Assembly (NCBI GenBank): GCA_037349315.1
Contig: JBAIAC010000006.1
Location: forward strand, 11,877,501-11,941,500
Reading direction: 5' to 3'
DNA length: 64,000 bases
Source: Chelydra serpentina
Lineage: Eukaryota > Chordata > Testudines > Chelydridae
The position numbers and the translations under genes were made by a program. This document shows positions 32,515 to 43,074 of the stretch, one piece after another (positions within the stretch are counted from its first letter, which is position 1; each line of letters begins with the position of its first letter). The notes beneath the pieces are model-generated. The model ran no database searches, was not told the origin of the DNA, and worked only from the letters and a program-made list of their open reading frames with translations.

Positions 32515-32640
32515 ATTATTATTATTTGTATTGTGGTCGCACCTAGTGGTGCCAACTAAGACGGGGGCCCCATTGTACAGACACACATTAAAGATGGCGC
32601 CTGCACCGAATAACTTACAACGTAAAAAGTCCAAAAGAAA
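32515..32640. repeat. Ancient dispersed repeat
   Basis: The order 'attattattatttgtatt', 'gcacctagtggtgcca', 'ggccccattgtacag' is that of the family at 3095, in reverse of that copy's ATT end. Confidence 0.55.
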
Positions 32641-33060
32641 AAGAGTGGGGGGAAGGAAGGGTTAGTATTAGAGCCGGTCAGAAATTCTCTGATTGAATGT
32701 CTCTCCTTCAGAACGCCGATTCATTGAAATCACATTTCGCGCAATTGGACGAACTTGCAATAGATTCCAGGCTGGGAGCTCTCTTCCCTTTTGTGGGGTT
32801 TCCTAGTGCTTTTTGGGGCTTAGGCACTTTACAGCTTCAGGGGAAGATTTTTCAATAGCCATAGACAGGAGTTAGGTGCCCAATGCAGATTTAATGTCAA
32901 TGGGATTTGGGTACCTACCTGCCCTTTGTGCCTTTGAAAATCTCTCACTTACGCTGTAACAACACCTAGCTACTAAGGTGAGGAAGCGAGACACCAACTG
33001 TAATGGCATCACCCATTTAAGAAAATCAACGCTTCCCCCCCTTTCTTTTGCCATTTTTCA
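32641..33060. repeat. Region with an 'aggtgcc/gggtacc' palindromic repeat
   Basis: At 32,845-32,945 'gatttttcaatagcc' and 'gttaggtgcccaatgcag' pair loosely with 'gggtacctacctgcc' and 'cctttgaaaatc'. The rest is unassigned. Confidence 0.45.
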
Positions 33061-33065
33061 GCTTG

Positions 33066-33178
33066 TAATATCCATAATAACCTTGGCAAAGGGCATTGGT
33101 CCTGCTTTGAGCAGGGGGTTGGACTAGATGACCTCCTGAGGTCCCTTCCAACCCTGATCTTCTATGATTCTATGATTT
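33066..33178 (+). mobile_element. CR1 LINE 3' terminus
   Basis: It reads 'ggtcctgctttgagcagggg', 'ttggactagatgacctcctg', 'ccttccaaccctgat' and ends in 'ttctatgattctatgat', the CR1 3' UTR with its terminal octamer repeats. It is heavily 5'-truncated. Confidence 0.9.
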
Positions 33179-33179
33179 C

Positions 33180-34009
33180 CTGGGGATTAATGACCAGATG
33201 GGGTTAATGACCTTCAGCTGCAGTGTGACCCATCAGCTCCTCCCAGGTGGTCAGCCTCTATCCCTGCATCTCAATTATTGCTGCTGAGCTCTTTGATACA
33301 GTAGAAAGGTCTAAGAGCTAGGAACCCCTGAAAAAGCCATCAGACGCTTCCATAAATGGACAAGCTCACATGCCCTGCAGAGAGTAATTGACGAAAAGAG
33401 GTCCAGCCACAGAGTCAGGATGTATTCCCATAGGTTCCGATAGGGGTGCTCATGGGAATGTTCTAGGTAACCAGTCAAATACATTACTACGGTGCCTTTA
33501 AGATTTGACTGCCCGAGTGACCCATTAACCAAATACTCAGATACTATGGTGACGGGCACCCTAAAATAGATAGCAAGAATGATTTCTTATGGATAGAACG
33601 AGCTGTGAGTGATCACTACTGGCTGAACAGGGCAGATGTACGTTCAGTACTGTAGCAGCAAGTAAACCCATGTGCCCTTGTCAACATTATGAACTCTACA
33701 CTGGTTCTCAAAGCATGATAAAGGCACAACTTTCCCCTCTCCCACTCGTGCTAAAGCTTGTCATGAACTTGGAGTAACAAGGTCTCTCTCACCAGCTGCC
33801 CTGTATATGGCTGCATGTGAATTCTTGTGGCTGCGTTGATAGCATTAATCTCAGCGAGGCAGACAGATCGCTGCAGGTTACATGTTTAATGTGACTCCAT
33901 CAGAATTTCTGACCTTCACCATTTTTTTAAAAATGAAATGAGACGTAGGACAGGCCCAACAGCCATTTCTGGGCACTTCAACAAAGTCCTTCCATTGACG
34001 CCTTCACAC
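33180..34009. other. Non-coding, no gene seen
   Basis: Nothing recognisable in either strand. Confidence 0.4.
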
Positions 34010-34012
34010 TAA

Positions 34013-34741
34013 GGGCGTGGCTACACTTGCGAGTCAGAGCGCATTTAAGCAGCCCCGGGTGCTCTAACTCACACCCCGTCTACACTGGCAAGGCACGTAG
34101 AGCGCCCGGACTCTGCAGCTGGAGCGCTCCTGGTAATCCACCTCCACGAGAAGCAGACCACTTGGTGCATCTCGGCTGAGACGCCCCAGCGTCAGTGTGA
34201 ACGAGGTGTTGCATTACTGCGCTTTGATCGCCCTCCGGAAACATCCCATAATCCCCTTAAGTCAAGTGGCCACTCTGGTCATTGTTTTGGAATCGGCTGT
34301 AGGAAAGCGGATATCCCCTTTCAAAGCTCTGTTTCTGACAGCCGGCATGCTTATCTGCTCCGGGGCAAAGCGACCATTACTGACGAATGCTGCTTGCTTT
34401 GAGTGAGTGAGAGAGAGGCGGAGTGGGGAGGAGGGTCTGAACTTACAAGACAGCGTGCTGGCACACACTCAGCACCCCAAAACCCCACTCTCTCTCCCCC
34501 CACATACACACAACACACTCCACCCCACCCCCTGCATTTGAAAAGCACGTTGCAGCCACTGGAACGCTGGGATAGCTGCCTAGAATGCACCGCTCCCAAT
34601 GCCACTGCAAGTGCTGAAGATATGGCCACGCCAGTGCGCTGGCAGTTGTCAGTGCGGACAGACCGCAGCGCTTTCCCTACGGCGCTCGCCGAAGGCCGGT
34701 TTAACTCGCAGCCCTCAACATCTACAAGTGTAGCCATGCCC
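34013..34741. mobile_element. Harbinger-like MITE
   Basis: The ends are 'gggcgtggctacacttg' (34,013-34,029) and 'caagtgtagccatgccc' (34,725-34,741), a 17-bp TIR with one mismatch. The adjacent triplets are TAA on the left and TCA on the right, consistent with a 3-bp TWA-type target duplication that has mutated once. The 729-bp body has CpG-containing words such as 'gtagagcgcccgg' and 'gcgctttccctacggcgctc' and no coding capacity. Assignment to PIF/Harbinger rests on the TSD and TIR length. Confidence 0.65.
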
Positions 34742-34900
34742 TCAGTGGCACCATACCCTTCCATCTGGTATTGCTAACTCAGCACCGCGGAGGAGGAGCT
34801 GAGGGAAAGGGCTGTGTTCTCAGAAGGGGGCGGAAAAATCTACAGGGCTCCAGTCGAGAACAGGGCCCCAAAAAGCTGGAGGGAAAAACAGAGTTATGAA

Positions 34901-35874
34901 TATCAGAGGGGTAGCCGTGTTAGTCTGGATCTGTAGAAGCGACAAAGGATCCTGTGGCACCTTATAGACTAACAGAGGTATTGAAGCATAAGCTTTCGTG
35001 GGTCAATACCCACTTCTTCGGATTCTTTTTCCACTGCATGCATCCGAAGAAGTGGGTATTCACCCATGAAAGCTTATGCTTCAATACCTCTGTTAGTCTA
35101 TAAGGTGCCACAGGCAGGGCCAGCTCTAGGATTTTTGCCGCCCCAAGCAAAAACAAATTTGGTCGCCCCCCCCCCCCCCCCGTTTTTTTCTTACCCCACC
35201 CCCGCTCAACTCTGCCCCTTCCCCAAATCCCCAGCCCTGCCTCCTCCCCCCAGGCTCTCAAGCCTAGGAAGGAGGGATGGAGGGGGAGAAGCGGCACGCG
35301 AATCAGCTGTTTCGCGCGCCGCGGCCGCTCGGGATCTCCCCCTCCCTCCCAGGCTCTCAAGCCTAGGAAGGAGGGATGGAGGGAAGGAGGGGGAGAAGCG
35401 GCACGCGAATCAGCTGTTTCGCGCGCCGCGGCCGCTCGAGATCTCCCCCTCCCTCCCAGGCTCTCAAGCCTAGGAGGGAGGGGGAGAAGCGGCGCGCATG
35501 CCGCAGCCACTCAGAATCTCCCCCTCACTCCCAGGCTCTCAAGCCTAGGAGGGAGGGGGAGAAGCGGCGTGCGCGCCGCGGCCGCTCGGGATCTCCCCCT
35601 CCCTGGGAGCAGTGGCGTGCGAATCAGCTGGTTCGCGCGCTGTGGCCGCTCGGGATCTCCCCCTCCAGCAGCGGCGCGGGAAATAGCTGTTTCGTGCGCC
35701 GTGGCGTGCGAGCCAGCGGCGGCAGTGGAGGTGAGCTAGGGCGGCCGGGGCACATTTTTAGGGGCGGCATGGCTGGCACCACAATGCCGCCCCTAGAAAC
35801 GTGCCGCCCCAAGCACCAGCTTGTTTTGCTGGTGCCTGGAGCCGGCCCTGGCCACAGGACCCTTTGTCGCTTCT
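34901..35874. mobile_element. Foldback retroposon-like element, copy B (interrupted)
   Basis: It has the same head as copy A ('tatcagaggggtagccgtgt'). The arms are 34,939-35,023 and 35,042-35,114, the latter resuming at 35,859-35,870 after a MITE insertion. The flanks are 'acagagttatgaa' at 34,888-34,900 and 35,875-35,887, a perfect 13-bp TSD. The right side again ends 'tttgtcgcttc' without a copy of the head, as in copy A. Confidence 0.88.
35115..35850. mobile_element. hAT MITE, CAGGGCC family, copy 4, with minisatellite
   Basis: The left end is 'cagggccagctctaggattt' and the right end 'cctggagccggccctg'. The flanks are 'gccacagg' at 35,107-35,114 and 35,851-35,858, a perfect 8-bp TSD. Inside, 35,250-35,720 is a minisatellite of about six degenerate units of roughly 60-107 bp, each with 'ctctcaagcctagga', 'gggggagaagcgg' and 'gatctccccctcc'. 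A 16-C run lies at about 35,166-35,181. Length 736 bp. The long open frames over it on both strands arise from the G+C-rich repeat. Confidence 0.95.
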
Positions 35875-35889
35875 ACAGAGTTATGAACG

Positions 35890-36995
35890 ACCTGCACCTT
35901 CAGTGCAGCTGCCACGGGGGGGCGGGTGGCAGGGGGGGTGGGTGAGTTTCAGCTGAAGTGGCTTCCCCGGCAGTCCCATGGGGGACGGGGACTCAGCGAA
36001 TGGCCCCCAACAGGTTTGCAGGGCAGACGACGCACAGGACAGGGCCAAGCAATCACATGAGTTGCTTGTGCTTCAAACTCGCCATAGCCACCATCAAAGC
36101 ACCAGCCACTTCTCCTGGGCTTATGGAGGCAAAGAAAATGCCGGTGACTATTGCAGTGGCGCAGCAGAGGCCTCAGATGCCAATGCCAAAGCTGCTGGAC
36201 AACGGGAAGGGGAGATTTCATTCATTGTTAACCGGCTAGCCTATAAGCTTGTTCAGATTTACAATTCACACGCGCAGATGGGCCGAAACCAAAGGTCAGG
36301 TCCGAGGAGAGCCTGGGCCTGGCGTTTCCTTTTGGGCCCGTCTCTGTGCTTTCAGCCAGGCGGTTTCGGCAGAGATGTGCCCCCGCCGGAGAGCCCTGCT
36401 GGAGCCAAGGCAGCACAGCTGCAAAGGGGAGGAATAAATGTGCAAGTCATAAAGCCGAAGGGGCTCTGCAAACCATTAGGCAATTAACTGGAGTGAAAAA
36501 TCCGAGCACCCGGCCGCTGCTCCCAGCCGATGGCTGCGCTCCCTTTGGAGCCTGATTGGATAAAGTATTTTTATTAACTTCATATTTTGCCTCTAATTTT
36601 CCTCTCTTCCCTTTCATATCCCTGGGCCCGAGCTCCACCGCGCTTGCGGTGATGTTTATTGGCAGTGGCAGGTTGCAACACCCCTGCAGGCTTCCCACAG
36701 ACAAACCCCAGAGTGCAGACCACGAACCCAAGCAACTTCAGACGCTGCCCTTGCTGTGAAATTGCTCAGGCACTTTCCTCCCGTTTTTTCCTTTCAGCCC
36801 CCTCCCCGCCCCTCTCCCCACTCCGGGGGAAGGGGCAGCAGAGTCCCTGCACAGCAACTGCTTTTGCCAGGCATTGTCAAACCCAGCAACTGAACGCGCG
36901 CAGAGGCTGTGATTCAGGGTAGGAAACCAACTCCCTTGCACAGCAGCAGCTTCTGCACATTACGGGACGGGCACAGAACTAGAAGAGGGAGGGAG
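35890..36995. other. Single-copy-looking DNA, no gene supported
   Basis: There is little repeat sequence. Several overlapping frames exist on both strands (for example 35,978-36,487 plus) without motifs. It is one of the larger repeat-free blocks and is discussed as a candidate conserved non-coding region. Confidence 0.35.
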
Positions 36996-36999
36996 CGTG

Positions 37000-37330
37000 C
37001 TTGACTGGTGAGAGCAAAGAGCTAGCCGTGCTCTGCCACCGACTCACTGCATAGCCTTGGGAAGGTCACTTAGGCCAACGGTGTCAAACATGGCTGCCGC
37101 ATGCTAGGTACCTAGATCTCCACGTAAGCATCCTGATTTCATACCGACTGATGAGATTTGTAGGTGCTGTTGACCTCTGAAAATCAGGCCACTGATTCTA
37201 AATATTGATGCTGGTGCTTAACTTAACCTTTGCAAATGTTGGCCTTTGACTGCTCTGGGCCTCAGTTTCCCCTCTGTAAACTGGGAATACTTCCTGTCTC
37301 GCAAGGGAAGCTGCTATGTTTATTTAACTA
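37000..37330 (+). repeat. MIR-like SINE with internal cassette, copy 2
   Basis: It reads 'gtgctctgccaccgactcac' and 'gggaaggtcacttagg', then about 177 unrelated bases (37,074-37,250) containing 'aggtgctgttgacctctgaa'. It resumes with 'gggcctcagtttcccctctg' and 'taaactgggaatacttcc'. Confidence 0.65.
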
Positions 37331-37558
37331 CAGGCCAGATCCTGAGCTCCTCACCCCTTTGCCCAACTGCCACAGATGTCAGTCAGAGCTAGTGTCTGTT
37401 TGAAGCTTTGCTCCTCATCTTACAGGATGTGACTCCTGGTGGTTGTGAAATTCTTTGAAATCTTCCAATGAAAGGTGCTAGAGAGTGTCAACTGCCATTA
37501 GCATGTGATGGCCTTCAGCTACCACGGTCCATAGGAGTATTATTACAATTAGACCGCG

Positions 37559-37810
37559 AGAGAGGCAAGATGGACTAGTGGTAAAAGCAGGGGCCAAAAA
37601 GATGTAGGTTCAATACCAGGTTCAGTCAGAGAGATGCTATGTAACCTTGAGCAAATCACTTAATTTTCCTATCCCCTGCCCCTAAGCTAGGGATGATAAT
37701 ACTTCCTTTTCTATGTAGCTTCTCGGGGCAGAGACTATCTTACAATGTGCATCAGAACTGGACCCTGATCTTGGTTGGAGTAGACAGTAATATAAGTAAT
37801 AATAAAACAA
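37559..37810 (+). repeat. MIR-like SINE copy
   Basis: The head 'gatggactagtggtaaaagc' is followed by the B-box-like 'aggttcaatacc' and 'ccttgagcaaatcacttaat'. The tail reads 'gatgataatacttcctt' and 'agctt.tcggggcagagact'-type sequence. Confidence 0.6.
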
Positions 37811-37864
37811 AAGAACTGCCCTGGGTATCTAGGATCAGCCACTGGTCTGAGTTGACTGTAGGGA

Positions 37865-37990
37865 GGGACGTTAGGTGGAGATGTTCAAAGGCATTAAGTG
37901 GCCGTTGTTAGGCACCCAACTCTCATTAACTTTCAGTGGGACTTAGGCACCTAAGTTCATTTGTGCCTTTGAAATTGCTCCCCCTTAATC
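37865..37990. repeat. 'aggcacctaa' palindromic repeat
   Basis: Left 'gatgttcaaaggcattaag' and 'gttaggcacccaactc' pair with right 'acttaggcacctaagttc' and 'gtgcctttgaaattgc'. The centre is 'aactttcagtggga'. Confidence 0.6.
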
Positions 37991-38600
37991 TCAAATGGAA
38001 CATATGTAACCCTGCCTGGTTGCTTGTTTTGCCCCAAAGTACAATAAACTCCGTTTGGTTTCTAACCAGCTGAATTGACTAAATTGTCTTGTTATTCACT
38101 ATGCTCACATGCATGGCCGGTTAATGACAATTGGCTTCACCCCAGACTGCTTTTATAAAGCATTTGGAGAGGGGGAAGGGGGGGCCGTTGCCTGGGTCTC
38201 TGGATGCTAGAAGGAAAATAAAGAAGCAATGAAACCCAGGGTGCCATTGGAGAAGCAAATTTAAAAAATGGAACGAGTCTGCTGTACTAGCATTAGTGCC
38301 CATTTTCGATGGCACTCCAGCTGTCTGTAATAAAAGAGGAGACTGGCTCGGTCACTGGAAGATTTATTTCAGGCCCCTGTTCTTATTGGAAGGAAGCACA
38401 AGCGATGCTTTGTTTCCTGGACAAGGAAGCAGGGCTCGTCAGGCTAGAGTCACTTCCAGCCTGCTGCCTGCCCGGGGAGCTGGAGGCACTTCCCCATGTG
38501 GGATCCATTTCAGTCTGCAAACTTTACACCAAGTGTCATAGCAACACCATGATTCCGCTGTCTCTGCCCTACGCGTCCTTGCTGGGTGGGCTAGCGCCAT
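37991..38600. other. Non-coding, no gene seen
   Basis: No recognisable feature. Frames at 38,296-38,626 run into the Harbinger relic in other frames and are not supported. Confidence 0.4.
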
Positions 38601-38607
38601 CGTCGAC

Positions 38608-39572
38608 TTGCTGTCGGCCAGCATAGACCCGGCAGTGCTCCGTGCCGCTATGCTGACAACCACGAAGAGGCAGAGGCTGCTCGGGTTGTATTTCAGCTCT
38701 CAAAGCTGGGTGGCCTGGGTTTTGGACTTCGCCCACCGCAGCACCAAGCCAAGGATGTGCCAGCAGCAACAGCTGCTCCAGCGGTGGTGGAGGAAGCGGG
38801 ATGAGGATGAGGAAGGAGAGGATGACCCCGAGCCACTGTTACTACAGGAGCTGTTCCTGGAGCAGCTTGGGAAACCAATGCTAATTGGTGGGAAAGGACT
38901 GCTCTCTGGGATGACCAGCAGTGGTGAGAGAATTTCAGGATGGCGAAGGCAACTCTTGGTGACGTACATGCTGAACTGGCCCCGGAGCTGCCGCAGCAGC
39001 AGGGGACCAACATGTGTTGCCCCATAGCCACTGAAAAGCAGATCGCCACGGCCATCTGGTAGCTGGCCACTCCCATAATGCAGCACAAGGAGATCCACCA
39101 TTGGGGTCATTGTCATGCAGGTGTGTGATGCCATGCGTGAGGGGCTGTGGTACCATGTTATAAGGCTTGGCAGTGCTCAAAAGATCGATGACTTTGCATG
39201 CATGAGATCCCCAAACTGTATTGGGGCAATTGATGGGACCTTTATGCTTATTATTTGCCCCCTCACCAGTGCCCAGAATTGATAAACAGAAAGGGGTATT
39301 TTCCCATGGCACTCCAAGGCTGGTTGACCACCATGGGAGGTTTACAAACAAACACAGAGTGAGCTAGAAAGATCCCCATTGTTAGGTTCTTTTGGAACTC
39401 AGCTCTATTTACCTTAATGAATAAAGGCCGGTTTACCCCCAGGATCACTATGGGCATTAATGGTGTGAAGATTGCACTGATTATCCTGGGAGACTCAGTT
39501 TATGGTCTGCTTTCCTGGCTAATTAAGTACTTTCATCCGAGGATCCCAATGCACCTCACCAAGATTGATTAA
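38608..39572 (+). pseudogene. PIF/Harbinger transposase relic (HARBI1-like)
   Basis: Catalytic landmarks of a Harbinger DDE transposase are seen in order, in two frames. NCIGAIDGTFM (about 39,211-39,243) holds the first Asp. An altered INRKGYF-MALQ segment follows a frameshift near 39,281-39,284. IILGDSVYGLLSWLIKYF (about 39,481-39,534) holds the third-acid motif region. The second Asp segment, expected before 'RFFWNSALF' near 39,380, is damaged: the His-Asp pair is not readable in frame. The N-terminal part from 38,608 contains a run of 'QQQQLLQRWWRKRDEDEE' that is typical of the N-terminal region in such elements. Stops and shifts rule out a product. No TIRs could be paired around it. Confidence rests on the IDGT, RKGYF and ILGD motif order. 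Confidence 0.8.
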
Positions 39573-39574
39573 CG

Positions 39575-39690
39575 TTGTTATGCCCATTTTACAGATTAGA
39601 AAACAGACACAGACACAAGCGTGCCCAAGGTCAGATACTGATGCGGTTGCAGAGTGAGAGCTAAAGTTCATGTCTGCCACTCTCAGCACT
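39575..39690 (-). repeat. MIR-like core fragment
   Basis: The phrases 'atgcccattttacagattag' and 'gcgtgcccaaggtcagata' are the antisense MIR core. Confidence 0.5.
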
Positions 39691-39750
39691 AGATCACATT
39701 ACCTTCGTTAAACAGAGAACTTCCTGCTTCATTTCCTGGCTGGAAATATA

Positions 39751-41083
39751 TGTAACCCTTCTGCCAGTCAGAGTCGGCAGCAACAAGGGCCGGGTTCCGT
39801 ATCTAGGGATTCCATTCCAATAACACAATGCAAAACCAGCTCGAGCCCCCACCCAGTGACCTGGGACAAATATATATTACCCCCCCTGGGCGCCTCTAAG
39901 AGGCAGTACTTCCCCTCTCGCAAGCACAGAGTCTGAGTGTAGAAAAAACCTTTTAATGACAGAGAGAAACAATGCAGCATTTTGTTGGGGAAACACCACA
40001 TCTAGGATTTGTAAACCAAACTGTGAGCAATGACCCACCCCAGCAAATTGGCCATGTCCTTTCCCTTTGGTTCTTGAGTCCAGCAACCCCCAAAATCACC
40101 CAAAGTCCCAAAAGTCCAACAACCCAAAAGTCCAGACCCAGAGTTCAAAATTCATCTGCAGAGTGTTACACCCTACCCAGTCTGGGTAGAAATGGGCAGG
40201 GGAGAGGTAAGGGGCACCTTACGTGGCTCGAAGCTGACTGCCCCGTCCCTTCATGGGGCTTCGCTCAGCTCTGCTCCGCTCCGCCAGCCATCCCACAGGT
40301 CACTCCGCTCAGCCATCCCGCAAGCCGCTCCGGCTGTCCCGCCAACTGCTCCGCTCCGCCAGCAGCTCCGCTCCGTCAGCCGGCCTGCGAGCCGCTCCGG
40401 CTGTCCCGCCAACTGCTCCGCTCCGCCAGCAGCTCCGCTCCGTCAACCACTCAGCAATCTATCTTCCGGCTCCCCCACTACTTAACACAGTGCTCAGTGA
40501 TTTCAGCTCATAACAATTTCAGCTCTTTAGTGATTTCAGCTTGTAGTTAGGGGAGCCTTCGTGCTCATTTGCCCGCATAGCCCAGAGTGATTCTAAATCA
40601 GCAGCCTGTGATTAGACTCCTAAGGAACTCAAAATTAGCTCTGATATTCCACAGTGGAGAGAGAGAAGAAGATGCAATTGACATTTGGGGCCTCAAACAA
40701 GGCCCATGCCACCAGATACAAATACCTGTCCCCAGCCTCCCTCAATTCACTGGGCTTTGGAACCCATGTCCCTTGGCTGGCACGTGCTGCTTAGCTAAGG
40801 GTGAGTTCCCCTTTATCATGACAAAAGGCCAAGTACAGTTCCACTGTCCATGATTTACATAAGCAGTATAACAACAGTTTATTCTTCCTGCCCCAATAAC
40901 AGAAATTCCTGCCCCAGTACAGATAACTGGGGATCCTACAGCAGCCCAAAGTGCCCATTTGAGCCACTATCGTTCGTACCAGGCGGGGTGGGTGTGCCTA
41001 TGCAAATGGTATCAGCCCCTGGTGTGCTTTGCCACGACTCACCACCAGATGTCAGGGTGGAGCTCATCCTGACTCTGCTTACA
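39751..41083. mobile_element. Probable solo LTR, 1.33 kb
   Basis: It begins 'tgtaacccttctgccagtca' and ends 'catcctgactctgcttaca', so the termini are TGTAA and TTACA. The flanking 4-mers are 'tata' on both sides (39,747-39,750 and 41,084-41,087), a possible 4-bp TSD. The TSD is A+T-only and so weaker than usual. The body includes a tandem repeat (40,260-40,445). On the minus strand ATTAAA (near 39,955) and AATAAA (near 40,885) could serve as poly(A) signals, so a minus orientation is slightly favoured. No internal retroviral genes are present, as expected for a solo LTR. Confidence 0.6.
40260..40445. repeat. Tandem repeat of about 72 bp units
   Basis: The unit containing 'gccgctccggctgtcccgcc', 'aactgctccgctccgcc' and 'agcagctccgctccgtca' appears twice almost unchanged, with degenerate half-units before it. 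It lies within the probable LTR, and the Ser/Pro/Ala-rich frames on it are by-products. Confidence 0.8.
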
Positions 41084-41089
41084 TATAAA

Positions 41090-41735
41090 AAGAACAGCTT
41101 CTCCTCTCGCGCATGAGCATTGCCAGTTCCGGTCTCGGATGGAAACCAGGAACGAAATGTATCCAAAGGCTCAGAAACAGGGCTGGCAATATTTATTTCT
41201 GGACCATTCACCCATCCCTAACTTTACTGTTCGAGTGACAGTCACTGCAGTGAGCCTCACTGGTCTTCTAGCACTAACCTTTAGCAAAAGAGAAAAGGCA
41301 GCTCTATGGAAGAAGGCAGCCAATGAGGCAAAGGCCGAGTGAGGAGTTTGGTGAACCAAAGAAACACTTCAGAAGCTGCTGGCTCAACACTGGCCATGCC
41401 AAACCCAAGGTTTGAATGGTTGAGCATTGCTCTGTGCTGCTTTTTGTGTCAAGACACCACTGTCTCAGGATGACCTGTGTCTGGAGGAGACCACACCTCC
41501 TGACTCCTTCCTTGGAACACAGTGGCAGAACAGTGCTAAATGCACATGGAACCAGGCTTCAGGACCTCATGTCCAGGGGAGAAGGCAGCTACTCCCATCT
41601 GTATAGGGTCACCTGACACCTGAACTCCATCACCAGAGAGCCACAGGCTCCATTGAACTGATGTTGCCAAACAGAACTTATCTTCCCTCCTAGTCCTTCT
41701 CCAGTGGATTCCTTCTTTGTCAATCTCCCCACCAC
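41090..41735. other. Non-coding, no gene seen
   Basis: Nothing recognisable beyond small motif-less frames. Confidence 0.4.
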
Positions 41736-41739
41736 GGTT

Positions 41740-41905
41740 GCTTAGGCCCATAGTCTGGTGGTGATTTTTGACTCCTCTCTCTCCTTTTCGCCACACATCC
41801 AGGCTATAACCAAATCCTGCTGCTTCTTCCTCCTTCACATCTCTGGGGTCCATCCTTCACTTTTCCATCCACATAGTCAGGACTCCCATCAACCCTGCCG
41901 CTCCA
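41740..41905 (+). mobile_element. LINE reverse-transcriptase C-terminal fragment (L2-like)
   Basis: The translation starting at about 41,758 reads VIFDSSLSFSPHIQAITKSC then CFFLLHIS. The pattern 'LGV.FDSSLSF..HI......S.F.L..I' marks the region just after the reverse transcriptase in L2/CR1-type ORF2. Downstream sequence to 42,190 has lost similarity. Confidence 0.6.
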
Positions 41906-42725
41906 AAGGTGGAACCGACCAGCCGACTGAGGTTCAGGATTCCTACACACATACCAGTCCCCACCCACCTGAAACTCCACTCACGGGTTCATTCAGTCAG
42001 ACTCCACTGTGCTCCAGTCCAGAGCAGTGTCTGCACTCCCAGCTCCCCCTCCCAGGTGCAGCTCAGATTCATGGTATTAGCTCTGCCGTTGCCAGTCCAG
42101 TCAGACCTCACCGCAGTCAGCTACGCACCACTGCCACTGGTCCACTCAGGCCCTGCAGCCATAAGACAACGTGGAACAGCCCCACCTGGTGACTCCTTTC
42201 ATCCTTCAGTCCCATCTTCATCTTTTCAGTATTCTCACCACTGGCCAATTCAGTGTAGTAACTCCTAGAGATGGGGGCCCTTTGAAGTCATATTTACCAA
42301 TCCTTTCTATGACAGCTAAATCCAGGACAGGATTTAGGGGGACCCTGTGTGGTGACACTTAAGCAGCACAGACTGTTTAATTAATTTCTCCATGAATTGG
42401 AGAGCCAGAAGGAACTACGTGGCCCTGTCTGTGTTTAGTGGCCCGAATGCAGACTTCCCCTTCATAATCATTACAAACTAGTACTGTCTTCTCCATAAGG
42501 GACAAAGTACTGGATTCTTACGGCCACTAAAACGTGTGGCAGCAAAGAACGAAGGCCAGTTTTTTAGTATGCACTGTTGGTCAGTGCCAGCAAATGATAC
42601 AAGTGAGGTCTCCCACTCACTCATATTAATAAACTAGTGTTAATGACTGGTCTGTGTGTGCGAGCCTTGCCTATACAACAGCTCCCAAAGAACCATTTTG
42701 TCCACAGGGTTTTGTTATATGTGCT
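41906..42725. other. Non-coding, no gene seen
   Basis: The region after the LINE relic may still be decayed LINE sequence, but I cannot align it. No other feature. Confidence 0.35.
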
Positions 42726-42727
42726 GT

Positions 42728-42917
42728 ATCATAGAATCATAGAATCATAGAATCTCAGGGTTGGAAGGGACCTCAGGAGGTCATCTAGTCCAACCCCCTG
42801 CTCAAAGCAGGACCAACCCCAACTAGATCATCCCAGCCAGGGCTTTGTCAAGCCTGACCTTAAAAACCTCCAAGGAAGGAGACTCCACCACCTCCCTAGG
42901 TAACCCATTCCAGTGCT
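42728..42917 (-). mobile_element. CR1 LINE 3' end, truncated
   Basis: The plus strand starts with 'atcatagaatcatagaatca' octamer repeats, then 'agggttggaagggacctcag', 'ctagtccaaccccctgctc' and 'aaaacctccaaggaaggag'. It stops abruptly at 42,917. Confidence 0.92.
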
Positions 42918-43074
42918 AGGAATGTAATTAACAGTTTGTATTTCAACTAATATGCCTGTTTTTAGGGATGTTTTTTCTCACTGTAGAAATTAAATAAACC
43001 AGTTTTTAAAAAGAAAAGTGGAAAAACTAATTCTACCATGTGCAGCCCTAAAGACACCCCAATATGAGTCATCA

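Noticed and set aside
35376..35945. Overlapping frames of 182 and 189 codons near 35 kb
   Set aside because: They read through a G+C-rich minisatellite in a MITE and across its boundary into another repeat. The residue pattern follows the DNA repeat.
38693..39351. Several minus-strand frames of 130-144 codons
   Set aside because: They are shadows of the Harbinger transposase relic on the plus strand.
40260..40445. CRISPR-like repeat array
   Set aside because: The units are contiguous tandem repeats without unique spacers, in a vertebrate genome.
39972..40550. 192-codon Ser/Pro/Ala-rich frame
   Set aside because: It is produced by the tandem 'gctccgctccgcc' units in the probable LTR, and the repeat is equally open in other frames.
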